Part shown: one piece after another, positions 11,771 through 21,654 of the stretch
Numbering within the stretch: position 1 is the stretch's first letter
Layout of the letters: the number at the start of each line of letters is the position of its first letter
From: Chloranthus sessilifolius
Taxonomy: Eukaryota > Streptophyta > Magnoliopsida > Chloranthales > Chloranthaceae
Reading direction: 5' to 3'
NCBI GenBank assembly: GCA_021018995.1
Contig: CM037591.1
Span: 69,963,901 to 70,027,900 of the forward strand
Length of the DNA: 64,000 nucleotides
Program-made: the position numbers and the translations under genes
Notes under the pieces: model-generated
Told to the model about the DNA's origin: nothing
The model's input: only the letters and a program-made list of their open reading frames with translations
Databases searched by the model: none

Positions 11771-12060
11771 TTGCCAGAGCAGCTTAAAGCGACGGAAAAT
11801 GTTCGTCGCGAGGATTGGGGTTTGTCGATAGGTTGCAACAACCTGTCAAAAAGTAAAGGATGGCCAATCATCGTGAGAAGGTCGACTAATCCTATCGACT
11901 GGTCCCAATGTTATAAAAAATTCATTTTGAGAGGTTCCAAGAACCTCTCGACGGCAATTTGGGCTTATGTAACATTCTCTCCGACAGGTTCTTTGCTCCT
12001 ATCGAGAAACTATCGATATGCATCAAGAGAACTTTCAGAATCCATTGATAGATTATAATT
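11771..12060 (-). promoter_or_regulatory. Internal motif array upstream of the Athila-C accessory ORF
   Basis: About nine motifs of the type TCGATAGGTT, CCTATCGAC, AACCTGTC and CCTCTCGAC lie between the pol remnant and the accessory ORF. The same motif is dense in this element's LTR (15440-15900). Downstream on the - strand, GCTATATTTTGC (near 11685) may be a TATA element, and ACCCTAGATTT followed by a GGTAAG donor-like site (near 11615) looks like a 5' leader. Confidence 0.6.
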
Positions 12061-12283
12061 CACTTCAAACAGGCTTGAAATCATTCCCACATTCATTTTA
12101 CACACAAATTTATCAAAACCCAAGTTAAATCACACAGTTCTTGCTTCTAGCCAACCTATGAAGGGCCCAAGATGTGCACATGTGAAACAATATGGAAAAT
12201 ATCAAAGGAAATAAGAATAGCAGTAATAATAACTCACCACAGTAACTAGTATACATAATGTACATTGTTGAGACTCAGCCGTG

Positions 12284-12864
12284 TTAAGGAGGGTCATGAT
12301 AGTGGTTGATTAGCACTGGTTTCCCTGCATGTAGAAACATATCATCAGCATGACCACAAGGACCAGTATACTGCAGCAGCTTGGGCAAAGTTAAAACCTC
12401 ATCCACTATTTCAATTGAGGAACAATCCTCACCATTCAAGTGGGGCTGATTGGCTAAATTGTAAACATCCAATTTAACTTTCATGTTGCCAAATGACACC
12501 TCAATTATTCCTGATCTACACTGTAAGCATGCATTGGAGTGGCCAAGAAAGGTCTGCCCAAAATCACAGGAATAGGGGTGGTGCACTTGCTTGGCTCCAT
12601 GTCAAGCACCAAGAAATCTGCTGGATAGAAGAATTTATCAACTCCAATTAATACGTCCTCGATGATTCCCACATGTTTCCTTTCAGATCTACCAACTAGT
12701 TGTAAGACCACATGTGTGGGCTTCAACTCACCTAAGCCCAACTTCTCATATACTGAATATGTAAGTAAATTCACACTAGCTCCCAGATCTAATAAGGCTT
12801 TTTCAATGGTATGATCCCCAACAAGAGACTTTTGCTGATGGACATGCCTCTCCCACACTAGCAA
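12284..12864 (-). pseudogene. Athila-C protease remnant fused to integrase tail
   Basis: The protease would cut the gag-pol polyprotein. The active-site stretch ALLDLGASVNLL is intact near 12790-12830 and is followed by VILGRPFLAT and then, after a one-base slip near 12525, by ACLQCRSGII, as in Athila-A (45900-45950). After EVLTLPKLLQY the sequence jumps to a short peptide ending INHYHDPP, which matches the end of Athila integrase (compare IHFHGTP at the end of 48511-49182). RT, RNase H and integrase cores are absent. The join keeps an open frame to 12284. Confidence 0.7.
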
Positions 12865-13740
12865 CCAATGGAGACTGTCTCTCGTCCATCATATTCTCCA
12901 GCTTTTGAGTTAAGCTGGCTACCCTTCTTACCAAATCATTATACCCACGAATCTCATACAATTTTCCTCTTGATGTATTCTCCTTCACCATTCCTCCTGG
13001 ATTGTCCACATCCCTAAAAAGAGACTCTTGCTGTAATGAATTTTTACTAATTACATCAAATAATTCCCATGCTTCTTCAGCTTTTTTATGAAGGTATGTG
13101 CCTCCACAAGAAGCATCTACCATATTTTTACTCTTCGAGTCAATTCTTTGATAGAAACTTTGGATAAGTTGCCATTCAAGAATTAGGTGGTGGGGGCATT
13201 GCCTCAACAACTCCTTGAACTTCTCCCATGCCTCTTGGAACCCTTTAGTTGGGAGTTGAGAAAATGAGAGGATATTCATCCTCAACTGACTGGTTTTAGA
13301 CGTGGGGAAAAATTTAGCTAGGAATTGGCTTTGCATGTCATCCCACGAGTTGATACTATTAGGGGGAAGCAAAGAGAATCAAGCCTTGACTTTATCCTTT
13401 AATGAAAAAGGAAATAGCCTAAGCTTGGTGGCTTCTGACCCTAGACCTGTAATGTTAAAGGTGGTACACAAGGCAAGGAATTCATCCACATGCTTGTATG
13501 GGTCTTCTTTACTCAAACCAAGGAAAGAAGCAACATCTGAATGGTTGCAGACTTAATCTCATAATTAGTTTCCACAGCAGGAACCTGGATACAAAAAGGA
13601 GAGTTGTATGCAGCAGGTGCATAATATTCCTCCAACAACAACCTCGGTTGCTCACCCATTGCAACAGATTCAGTTTCAGCAGATGTAGATGGGGTTTGTT
13701 TGGATCTAAGAATCCTTTCAAACTCTGGATTTAATGGCAA
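12803..13740 (-). pseudogene. gag: Athila-C gag, decayed
   Basis: The start peptide runs from 13740 (MPLNPEFERIL) through YAPAAYNSPFCIQ and NYEIKSATIQM, the same order as in Athila-A (43700) and Athila-B (53540). The frame then breaks near 13515. The core resumes at 13372 with NSINSWDDMQSQFLAKFF, SQLRMNILSFSQ, RQCPHHLI and SFYQRID. The zinc knuckle and Gln-rich tail seen in the other families are missing: after GEACP the sequence runs almost directly into protease, so a second internal deletion removed the gag C-terminus. Confidence 0.75.
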
Positions 13741-14072
13741 AATCTAGGGGTTGAGAGTTCTTCTTCCAAACATACATCACTCACACAATGCCCAAAATAC
13801 AGTTCACAACCAATACAACAAGGAACAAGCACAAACAACTAATAAATCTACAAATGCACAGATTTGAAAAATAATAGAGGAGTAAAGAGATGCAAACTTC
13901 AACACAACCTCTAGCGCAATGCTTGGAGCACCACAGATTTAGATCTGAAAAGAAAATCAAGCTACAAAATACTATTGGAGCAATTAGTTAAACACTTAAC
14001 AGGTAATCATAATTACAAATCTAAAAAAAAATTGAAAAGAACACTTAGATCTACCAAGTTTAGATCACATGA

Positions 14073-14090
14073 TCCCCGACAGCGACGCCA
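14073..14090 (-). other. Primer-binding site of Athila-C
   Basis: On the - strand TGGCGTCGCTGTCGGGGA starts six bases after the LTR end. It differs at three positions from TGGCGCCGTTGCCGGGGA, the complement of the tRNA-Asp 3' end. Confidence 0.75.
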
Positions 14091-14625
14091 ACAACTTGTT
14101 GAGGAAATTGAGTGTGCTGATTTAGTGTGTAACAAAATAAAATCAAATTAAATTAATGGATGGATTTAGCATAACTACAATCTCCTAGACCTGTAAGATA
14201 CAGGGCTATTGCAGTAAGTTTTATAGGTAAGTAAGGGTATCTCCACAGGAAAAATGTGAATAAACTATGATGGATCTCCATATCTACAATAGATTTGGCA
14301 CTCTATCCTAATTTAAGCTACTCTAAAACAAGAGAGAGGAGAGGTTTTTTTGGGTTTTTGTCACTGTAAACTATAGGTTTTAAATACAGTTGATCCAGAG
14401 CTTAAGAGAACATAGAGGCAAAAGAAAATGGATTAAAAATCAAAAGGATGAAAATCAACAGCTAGGGATATGGTATTCCACTAAAAATGAATCGAATCAA
14501 TGGCAATGCTTAGATCAGATCTGCAATAATCCTTCATCTGGCTACAAGCTCCCCAAGTTTTACCCTGGCAGATGCATGGTAAAAGAATCTAATCTCAACC
14601 AAAGAATGGAAGCAATCCTAAGGCT

Positions 14626-14729
14626 ATGATCTGTCCACTTTAATGGTCACAGACCATCCCAGAGATTGTCCCAATAAATCAAAGCAATCCTAACGCTATG
14701 AGCTGTCCACTTTAATGGTCCCAGACCAT
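14626..14729 (-). ncRNA. Conserved leader hairpin, two tandem copies (Athila-C LTR)
   Basis: On the - strand, ATGGTCTGT and ACAGATCAT (14657-14626) pair over 9 bp with one G-U, closing a 14-nt loop that contains a CCA/TGG mini-stem. A weaker second copy lies at 14729-14698. The repeat unit is 72 bp. Equivalent hairpins occur in all other Athila LTRs of the window. Confidence 0.6.
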
Positions 14730-15167
14730 CCTAGAGATTGTCTTGAGCCAATGGTTTTAATTAGAATAGGTTAACCATTATAGATGCTGTGACTGTCAGG
14801 CTATAAGCTCCCCATTTCTGGCTGGCTCACAGGAGTATCCAAACTAAGAAAATCAAATACAAATAAATGAAATCTAGCTTAGAATTAACTCTAAGACCCA
14901 TAATTCCATTGCAATGCTACTACTTACAATGATGTGCTCAGATATACAATATGTGCAACATCCAATCCCTCACAAAGCCTTTGAAACTCTCAATTACAGA
15001 TCATACCCTCACCCTAGCTACTGAAGAGGTTTTTAGCCAACCATCATTGGCTAATAATGACGAAGAAGAAGAAGAAGGAAAAGAGAGGGAGAAATTAGAG
15101 GGAAAAATGAATTCGATCTCGGCTCTACTCTCTCAATTTCTGAATGCTTTTCAATGTCATTTCTCCT

Positions 15168-15900
15168 CTTTTTAAACCTTTTTCTCATATCTATTTCAGC
15201 CAATCAGAATCCAAAAGAATAATACAATTATGCTGATGTGGCTGATCCCTCTTCTAGAAGCTTTTCTCCTATTGGTCCACAACTGACAAGTACATGTGAG
15301 GTAGTTAGCGTTCTCGCTCGTGCTTAGTTGAATGCCAAAAATACCTCCCAGGGGTCACTGTCGTTCCTTAGAGCATGTGCACGAAACCTGGAAGTTGTGA
15401 CTGTTGAAGAAGGGTCATTGGAAGTTCCTAGAATGAATGTCGAGAGGTTTTAGAGAGCTTTTTGATGGGTTCTTGGTCTGTATGCTCAGTCTTTCGATAG
15501 GTTTGGGATAAACCTCTCGCTGGGTTGAAGTGTACTAGTCGCTAGGATTAGCCTCTCTCGATAGGTTTGAAGTAGCTCTCGATACCCTCTGTTTAGTTCT
15601 TCCTTCGTCCTGTCGATAGGTTACAACCATCCTGTCGCCTTGGTGAGGTGATCGATATGTTGGGGATCATCTTTATAGGTTCTGAAGGATCTTGTCGAAG
15701 GCTTCTCTTGTTCAGCTTGATAGGTTTATCTGAACCTTGCGACTTCAACTGCACCTTCAGGTAAGGTGTCGACAGGATTCTTTCTTTCTGCAATCACAAC
15801 CTATCGACAAGCAGCTGGAACCTTACGATAGCATATTGGATTCTCTTGGTAGCTTGACAATTGAGCTTCAGAACTTCTCGACAGCTTCTTCCTTGACTTT
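15168..15900 (-). promoter_or_regulatory. U3 motif array and TATA box, Athila-C LTR
   Basis: At least a dozen CGATAGGTT / CCTATCGAC / TCTCGAC variants lie between 15900 and 15440 on the - strand. They are followed by TTTAAAAAG at 15177-15168, a plausible TATA box. Confidence 0.6.
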
Positions 15901-15974
15901 CCTCAGCTGGCACCTATTTCTGGTCCACTATCTTCCATCTGTTAGCACTTAGCAACCTCTTGGTGGGTTCAACA

Positions 15975-16641
15975 CTGACTCAGTGAGTGATCGGTTGATT
16001 GGCTCAGCCGGGTATCCCAGTCCTAGTCTAAGTAGACCAATTGCGCACTCTGATTATTGCACTCAATCAATTAAGGGCTTGAATACATGCGCTTAATAGG
16101 AGATTTTAGGTGGTTTAAGGAGTTAGAAGGCGGGTCGGCTTAGGAAACAATTACGCACTCGTGTAGAAGTGCATAATCCAATTGCGCATATTATGTAGGG
16201 CGTACAATCACGTCTTAAGTGGTTTCTAGGAAGCTAAACGGCTAGTCCAAAAGGGACTAATTATGCGCTAGTGGTGAAGCCTGTAATGTGATTGCGCGCG
16301 CCTGCCAGGGCACGTAATCGAGGCCTAAGGCGATCCTCAGGGGATGCAATCCTGGTCCAAGAGGGACCAATTATGCGCCAGCCATGGGGCATGCAATCAA
16401 GTTATGCGTGCTAGATATGGCGCATAATTTAGGACTTCCTTGGGTTTGAGTCGGGTCTGAGCCACAGAGCTATGTTTTCAGCCTAGGTCTCGACCATGTA
16501 CTATTGTTTTGGTGTCTAGTCTCTATATAGGGTTTTAAAGTCTTCAGAGAAGGTTAGTCATTTTTTGAAGATCATGGGCAAGGTCAAAGGTTGAACGAAT
16601 AAATTTATATACTCTGAGAGGGAAAAATGGGGGTGTCTACA
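15975..16641 (-). repeat. 3' LTR fragment of Tat-3
   Basis: It starts TGTAGACACCCCC on the - strand at 16641 and follows the same order as the Tat-1 LTR: AAACAATAG unit, GTGGCTCAGACCC, then a GCGC/AATT array. It is cut at the position equivalent to about 700 in the Tat-1 LTR, beside Athila-C. Confidence 0.8.
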
Positions 16642-16700
16642 GATGCCCCTCTTCGGCGCATTCTTGCAGAGTAAGAATGCATCGAAGAAGTAGACACCCC
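16630..16700 (-). promoter_or_regulatory. Polypurine tract inside an imperfect palindrome
   Basis: The PPT on the - strand is GAAGAGGGGCATC, directly before TGTAGACACC. The surrounding 71 bases fold back on themselves. GGGGTGTCTAC (16630-16640) pairs with GTAGACACCCC (16690-16700), CTTCG (16651-16655) with CGAAG (16683-16687), and GCATTCTT (16658-16665) with AAGAATGC (16673-16680). The outer stem includes the first LTR bases. Confidence 0.65.
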
Positions 16701-16859
16701 TCATCCGTGGGACCTTCTTGTTTTCTTGAGAAATCATAAATGTGAAGTAGGGATGCTGGCATGAGATGCTTAGCTTTCTTATCTATCAGCATAAGCTAAA
16801 ATAGAGCATTCGAGGGCCTAGTGGTAGCTGTCGAAAGGCATATTCCATGTCGTGGATGT

Positions 16860-18640
16860 GAGTGACATCCCGTCCCATATCACGACCTGCTGTTAGTAGT
16901 AGTTAATGGGGGAAAAGAGGGATAACCTAATCCATGGGTGCAAGGGGCATCCCATCATATATCGTGACCTGCTGCAAGGGGCAGCCAAATGGTAGGAGAG
17001 TCAATATCCTAATCTGTAGGTGAAAGGGGCAATCAAACAGAGGAACATATAACACATTCGAGGTACCGGGAGGCTTCATACGAATGTCCAGAGACAAGGT
17101 CTAGGGATCAATAATAAGATGAAATATCATGTAATGGCGAAAGCTTTTGCAAGCCATGTCAGATTGTCATTGCTCACACCAATGGCGCGTCAGGCGTCCT
17201 TTTCCAGTGGACATTTATGATTTCTCAGAATTGAGTATATTCATTGTTCGGCTTCTCAGGAGAATGAACGGAATGGAGAGGTGAGAGGTGAAGTTTGATA
17301 GATAGAGCGTTTATTTATTATCATTTTTTATTTATTTTATTTTTTTTGAAAAGAGATTTTTTTTTAAAATTTGGGATTAAACTTAAGATCAATTCGGTTG
17401 TAAAACTTTGGAAAATGTTTCTTTTGAGCTATCGCTGAGTAGATCCATCAGTACATGATTTGGATCGAACCATTTGTGTGGTTGTCAAGGCGACATTCGT
17501 TATGTCGGATGCTCCGTCTAACCTTCTTGTAAATATTAATGATTATCTCTTATGGAAGGATTACAGTGATTCATGGATAGAGAGAGCGTTTGAAAACATT
17601 TAAGTTAATCTTAACTAATTATATTTTACAAAAATATCGAGTAAAGATAAAAGGGGTGATACTTACCTGAATTGTTGTCGAGGGTCTTTGTATAGCTTGC
17701 GACGAAACCAATTGGTTGTCGTAGTGATGTCGTGATGGGACATTAGAGGGTTTCCTCTCTTTTCTTCACTTCTGTTGTAGCAAGACCTGATGGTCACCAA
17801 TGTGATGAAATATCTTAGGGAGGTGAGTTTCACAATGGGACATGGTTGTCCTCCCCTTATGGTTGTGTGCTATGATGAGTCTTACTGGTTGCAAGCGCGA
17901 TGGGACTGTGGAGGGTCTATCCTCCTCCGCATGGCCAGTTAATTAATGTGTGTTCATAGCTTGCGATATGGAGTCTCGCCGATGTTGCATGACAAGGGAA
18001 GTGGGCTCTCTACCTTTGCAATGGGATATTGGTTGAGCCTTTCCCTTTTGGTTGTGTATAAGTTATGCGATGGGATCTCGGGGAGGTGTGATTTGTGATG
18101 GGGTTTGGAAGGTTCGTCTTTCTGCTATGGGACCTTAACTAAGCCTTCCCTTCTTGATTATGCATTGTGACAGGCTGTGTCCAATCATCTTAGCTAGTAG
18201 TGTCACGATGGGACAGGTTTGTGATGAGATCAAGTTGTAGTTGCATCGTGATGGGACATGTGTGCGGTTGATGATTCCTTAGTTGCCTCAATGTCGTGAT
18301 GGGTCAGTGATGATGTTTCTTTCTTCGGCAGACCTTGGTTATACAATGGATTAAAGTCACTTTGAAGGGCGTCGGAGATTACGACGGGGGTTTGCCTTTG
18401 ATCTTGGTGGTATGATAGGATTTTCGAGAGGCTCATTCTTAACTCTTCGCGACGGGACATTGGTCGAGCCTTCCTTCGATTGTGTGGTGTGTTAGGTTGC
18501 ATGGTGAAGTTTTTAGCGTCGCAGTGGGACATGGGTTATTCATGCTGATGTGTTCGGCCATGATGGGACAGAATGTGATTAGTGGCTCTCTCTCTCTCTA
18601 AATGGCCTCCGAGGCTATGTGATGAGACACGGGAGAGGGA
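16860..18640. repeat. Array of PBS-related GCGATGGGAC motifs (Tat-3)
   Basis: About fifteen copies are seen, for example GTCGTGATGGGAC (17727), GCGCGATGGGACT (17897), GCGATGGGATCTC (18065), CGTGATGGGACATG (18247) and GCGACGGGACATTGG (18449). Many copies are followed by a GAGCCTTCC-like tail and GATTGTGTG. On the element-sense (-) strand they read GTCCCATCGC, complementary to the Tat PBS. The stretch at 17280-17640 between copies is A/T-rich, without recognisable content. Confidence 0.6.
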
Positions 18641-18689
18641 TTCTGATCGAGATGAGACAAAAGGGTCTAAGGGTGCACATTCTATTCGA

Positions 18690-19195
18690 AATGTGGTTAT
18701 AGCTGATTATTGCGCGCAGGGTACCCAACGTTTAATTAAATTGCGCGACAAGCCACATGTGTGCGATTAAGGGATTAGGGAAGTGATTGCGCGCCCGTAT
18801 GTATCCGTGTGATATCATTATGCACTCTGAGGACAACACATAATTCAAGAGTCATAAGGCTGAGAGAGCGCAGGTGTTCGGGCTTTGACTCGAATTACGT
18901 GCATGAGGACTAGCGTGTAATCCAATTATGTGCTTGTATCCATGCACACAATCAGGGAGTCACCAGGTCACTGTGCGGGTGTCCCTTTGGAATCCTTATG
19001 GTAACTTAGGCATGTAATTGAGTTGTGTGTAGGCTTGGTTGTGTGTTATTGTAATGTCGGGACTTGTGTACGAGTAGAAGTTCAATTGCACGCCACTCAG
19101 AGTGCGCGTGATTGTGTTTAAGTGCTTATGTATGTGCGCATAATTGAATTGGGAATTCAATTTCAGGCGTTTAATTAGGAGGGTTCCTATATATA
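18690..19195 (+). promoter_or_regulatory. Antisense promoter-like region A of Tat-3
   Basis: It has GCGCGCAGGG, AAATTGCGCGAC, GATTGCGCGCCC, GTGCGCGTGATTG, GTGCGCATAATTG and many decayed forms, then CTATATATATCC (about 19185-19196). The order matches the LTR U3. The inverted homologue in Tat-1 is 9769-10170. Confidence 0.55.
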
Positions 19196-19472
19196 TCCAA
19201 GTTTCCTTCTGTGACTCTGAGAATGGGCGGTATTGGGCACATCGGTCCCTTTTAGGTGGCAATGAAGGCATCATTGAAGAGGCGGCGGCAAAGGAGGTGA
19301 AGATGGTGAAAGGGAAGGTGTTACAAGTGGAGGGATGTGTTCCCCAACCAATCCTCCATCTCGCCTTCTAAAGACTTTTAATTGGGCACTTCGATCTGGG
19401 TCTTTTGGGCTTAGTTCTCGTTTTGGGTTGTAAATTAGATTTTCAGGTTTTCGTTTTGGGTTGTAAATTTCA

Positions 19473-19523
19473 GGAGGTATGCCTCCAGTGACTTTTGCAA
19501 ATCAAATTTGTCATATGAATAAA
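19473..19523 (+). terminator. Hairpin and poly(A) signal of antisense unit A
   Basis: GGAGG-TATG-CCTCC (19473-19486) is followed 32 bases later by AATAAA (19518-19523). Together with region A this outlines a short antisense transcription unit of about 330 bases. Its body (19220-19370) matches the Tat-1 region 9650-9420 in inverse, with a one-base indel, so it is probably not protein-coding. Confidence 0.45.
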
Positions 19524-20076
19524 AGAGATGTTTGTTGTATTTCCTTTCTATATTTGTTGTTCTTATTTATTTAGATTTAACTTTATGCTTTAATTTTTTG
19601 CAATTGATGAACTTTTAATTAATTTTTGTCATGGTGAGAGGATGAGTCTCATTTTTAGGGTTTAAGGTATTTTGTTTTAGTCTTATGTTTGATTGAGCAT
19701 GACAATTGTGTGAATTTGAGGTTTAATTTAAAAGACTCTAGATGGATGTTAGTTGCCTTAATCCCATTGGTTTATCTAGACTTGTGGTGGATTTGTGTTT
19801 CCATGGGAGGCAAGTGTTGTGTGATTATTGGTTTATCTGAACTTGTGATGGATTGTGATTTCTCAGGGGGTTATGTGTCTAGTTTAGATTTAGTTAGATG
19901 GAGGGTGCCTAAGAATGTGACACTTATTGTTTTGTGGTTTAGGGAGTGTGTTAAAAATAGGGGTTAGAGGACTTGGGCTTCATTTTGAATTTTATTTCAA
20001 ACTTGGGAATTAAAAGGCTTGGGGCATTTTTTTGTGTTATTATTATTATTATTAAGGGTTGGGGGTATCCTAATTT
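19524..20076. other. Tat-3 internal A/T-rich stretch, no gene seen
   Basis: It is the inverted homologue of Tat-1 9240-8690. It contains TTGGGGCATTTTTT near 20013, like the 3' internal motifs of Tat-1 and Tat-2. Confidence 0.45.
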
Positions 20077-20463
20077 CTAATGTCTTTTCTTCCCTTTTAT
20101 TTTGTATCTCGGGTGTTGAATCCTAAAAGACTTGTAATTTGTTTTTTTTTTGTTTATCATTGTTGTTATTATTGAGAATAAGTGGCATTGGGAATACGGG
20201 GTGGTGCTAGGGTCAATGATGTTAATCTGACCCGAAATGCCACCCATTGGGGGAAGAGATGGAAGAGTTAAAGGTTGGGGAAAGGAAACCAAAGGATAGA
20301 GCTGTGTCAGAGTTCTCGTGACCGACGTCAGTTGCTCCTTTGTGGGCTCTGTGGATTGGCTGCTGGTCGGCCTTCTCTTGGGAACTCCCAAGATCAGCTT
20401 TCCATAAGTGTATCCCGCTGATTTTGGGCGGCTTTCTATGAGCCACTCATTCTTTTCCGCCAA
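20077..20463 (-). CDS. Unrecognised ORF, element-sense, 128 codons
   Basis: The open frame reads in the sense direction of Tat-3 and begins AEKNEWLIESRPKSAGYTYG, followed by a Ser/Thr/Pro-rich part and a hydrophobic stretch near SIITTMINKKK. The same frame continues upstream of the ATG with DVTYDAVFKLHNYV, interrupted by a stop. It may therefore be the tail of a longer decayed accessory ORF. I recognise no domain. The opposite strand shows no better frame. It could be chance. Confidence 0.25.
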   Translation of the reverse strand: MAEKNEWLIESRPKSAGYTYGKLILGVPKRRPTSSQSTEPTKEQLTSVTRTLTQLYPLVSFPQPLTLPSLPPMGGISGQINIIDPSTTPYSQCHLFSIITTMINKKKTNYKSFRIQHPRYKIKGKKRH

Positions 20464-20707
20464 CTCCGGGCTCTACGATGTTGACACGTAATTGTGTAGC
20501 TTGAAGACTGCATCATAAGTGACATCTTATTGGTATTCGTTCAAGGCGTGCTTCCTCTCCAGACTTTTCTATTATCTTCCCCCATTTTAGGCATTTCTTT
20601 TAGGGATACCTCTTTTGTGTATTTATGGGCTCGGGTGTTCTTGAGTGTTTGCCCTAAATCAAAATTCATCTCTCGCTCCGAGATCACAATTATTTTTGTA
20701 AATTCAA

Positions 20708-20720
20708 AGGGTATGCCCCT
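20708..20720 (+). terminator. Third copy of the TATG hairpin in Tat-3
   Basis: AGGG-TATG-CCCCT lies in the same TTCA(G/A) context as at 19473, so a second, diverged antisense 3' end sits about 1.2 kb downstream of the first. Confidence 0.35.
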
Positions 20721-21114
20721 GGTGTAATTTGTAATTTGTAATTAATTATTACATTTATGAGAAATATTTACTTATAATTTTTTATATTCAGAATTTTTTT
20801 TTTGACTTTTCTTGGTTTGGATTCACTCTATTTGGTTGGGTTATTATTCTCTTCTTTTTAGTGTAGTTAAGTTGGAAATGTTTTTAGTGTATTGGTTTTG
20901 TTTTGATTTAACATGGGTTTCAGATGGGCTATGATAGCTTTAAGCAGTTAAGTATGGGTGCATAGATGAATTCTTTTGTTTATGGGGGGTAAGTTCTTAA
21001 GTGAGAGTTGTACGTGCGAAATCTGGATTGTGTATCGTGTGTAAGTGTTGGTTTCTAAGTCTGGGTTTTCAATTTTGGCTGTTGATGGCTGGTACAAATT
21101 TTTTTGTTGAACCT
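20721..21114. other. No gene seen
   Basis: A/T-rich spacer between the hairpin copy and the second antisense promoter-like region. Confidence 0.4.
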
Positions 21115-21487
21115 GGGCAATTGCGCGCAGGGTCCAGTGTGCTTAATAGAATTGCACGCCTGGTGAGTTGCGCGGGAATGATAGACCCAAGGCCAATTAT
21201 GTGCTAGGTTTGATGTGTGTAATGAAGTTGCGCGCTTGGTCAGTATCGTGTGATTCTAGCATCCCCCGGACAGTGTACAGGTGACTTTTGAATTTGCGCG
21301 CCTGGTTCAGGGCGCATAATATAATTTCGCGTCCTATCGAGAACGTGTAACCAGAGTTTGGGTAGGCGACAATTTGATTACGCGCCCGTTCAGTGGCGCG
21401 TATTTGTGATTGTGCGCTGTGGGTATCTCGCTTGATTCAATTGCGTGCCTTATCTTAAGTGCGTGGTTAAGCCACGCTCTATATAAG
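21115..21487 (+). promoter_or_regulatory. Antisense promoter B, upstream of the PMD gene
   Basis: It has a dense GCGC/AATT array (GGCAATTGCGCGCAGGG, AATTGCACGCC, GTTGCGCGCTTGG, TTGCGCGCCTGG, GATTACGCGCCC, GGCGCGTATTTG). The array is followed by a 6-bp hairpin GCGTGG-TTAAG-CCACGC (21461-21477) and CTCTATATAAG (21477-21487). The PMD-gene ATG lies 168 bases after the TATA box. Confidence 0.65.
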
Positions 21488-21654
21488 TCTAAGTTTCAAT
21501 TCAAATGCATGCTTTCTAAATCTTTTGTGATTTCAAGCTCTCTTGCTTCCTCGCTCCCCGAATTCAGTGTTTTCGACTTATCTTGCGATCCATCTGTCCG
21601 TTTTGGACGCCATTTCTTGCATTTTTCTTAGTTTTTCGAGCTCTTTGAACTGAG

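Larger units (their letters stand above)
10951..15974 (-). mobile_element. Athila-C: truncated, pol-deleted Athila-type element
   Basis: Read on the - strand it has a 5' LTR (15974-14097), PBS (14090-14073), gag (13740-12803), protease fused to the tail of integrase (12864-12284), an internal motif array (12060-11771) and an accessory ORF (11477-10951) cut off at the Tat-1 junction. There is no 3' LTR. RT, RNase H and most of integrase are gone through one internal deletion. The flanks are Tat-1 internal sequence on the left and a Tat-3 LTR in the opposite orientation on the right, so the insertion site has been rearranged. Confidence 0.8.
14097..15974 (-). repeat. 5' LTR of Athila-C
   Basis: Read on the - strand it starts TGTTGAACCC (15974) and ends CCTCAACA (14097), next to the PBS. 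The 1878-bp length matches the Athila-B LTRs (1866 and 1888 bp). It holds a CpG-motif array, a TATA box and two tandem copies of the conserved leader hairpin. Confidence 0.8.

Noticed and set aside
20530..20727. + strand 65-codon ORF ending GMPLV
   Set aside because: It overlaps a diverged copy of the antisense 3' end and shows no similarity at protein level to the other copies apart from the hairpin.
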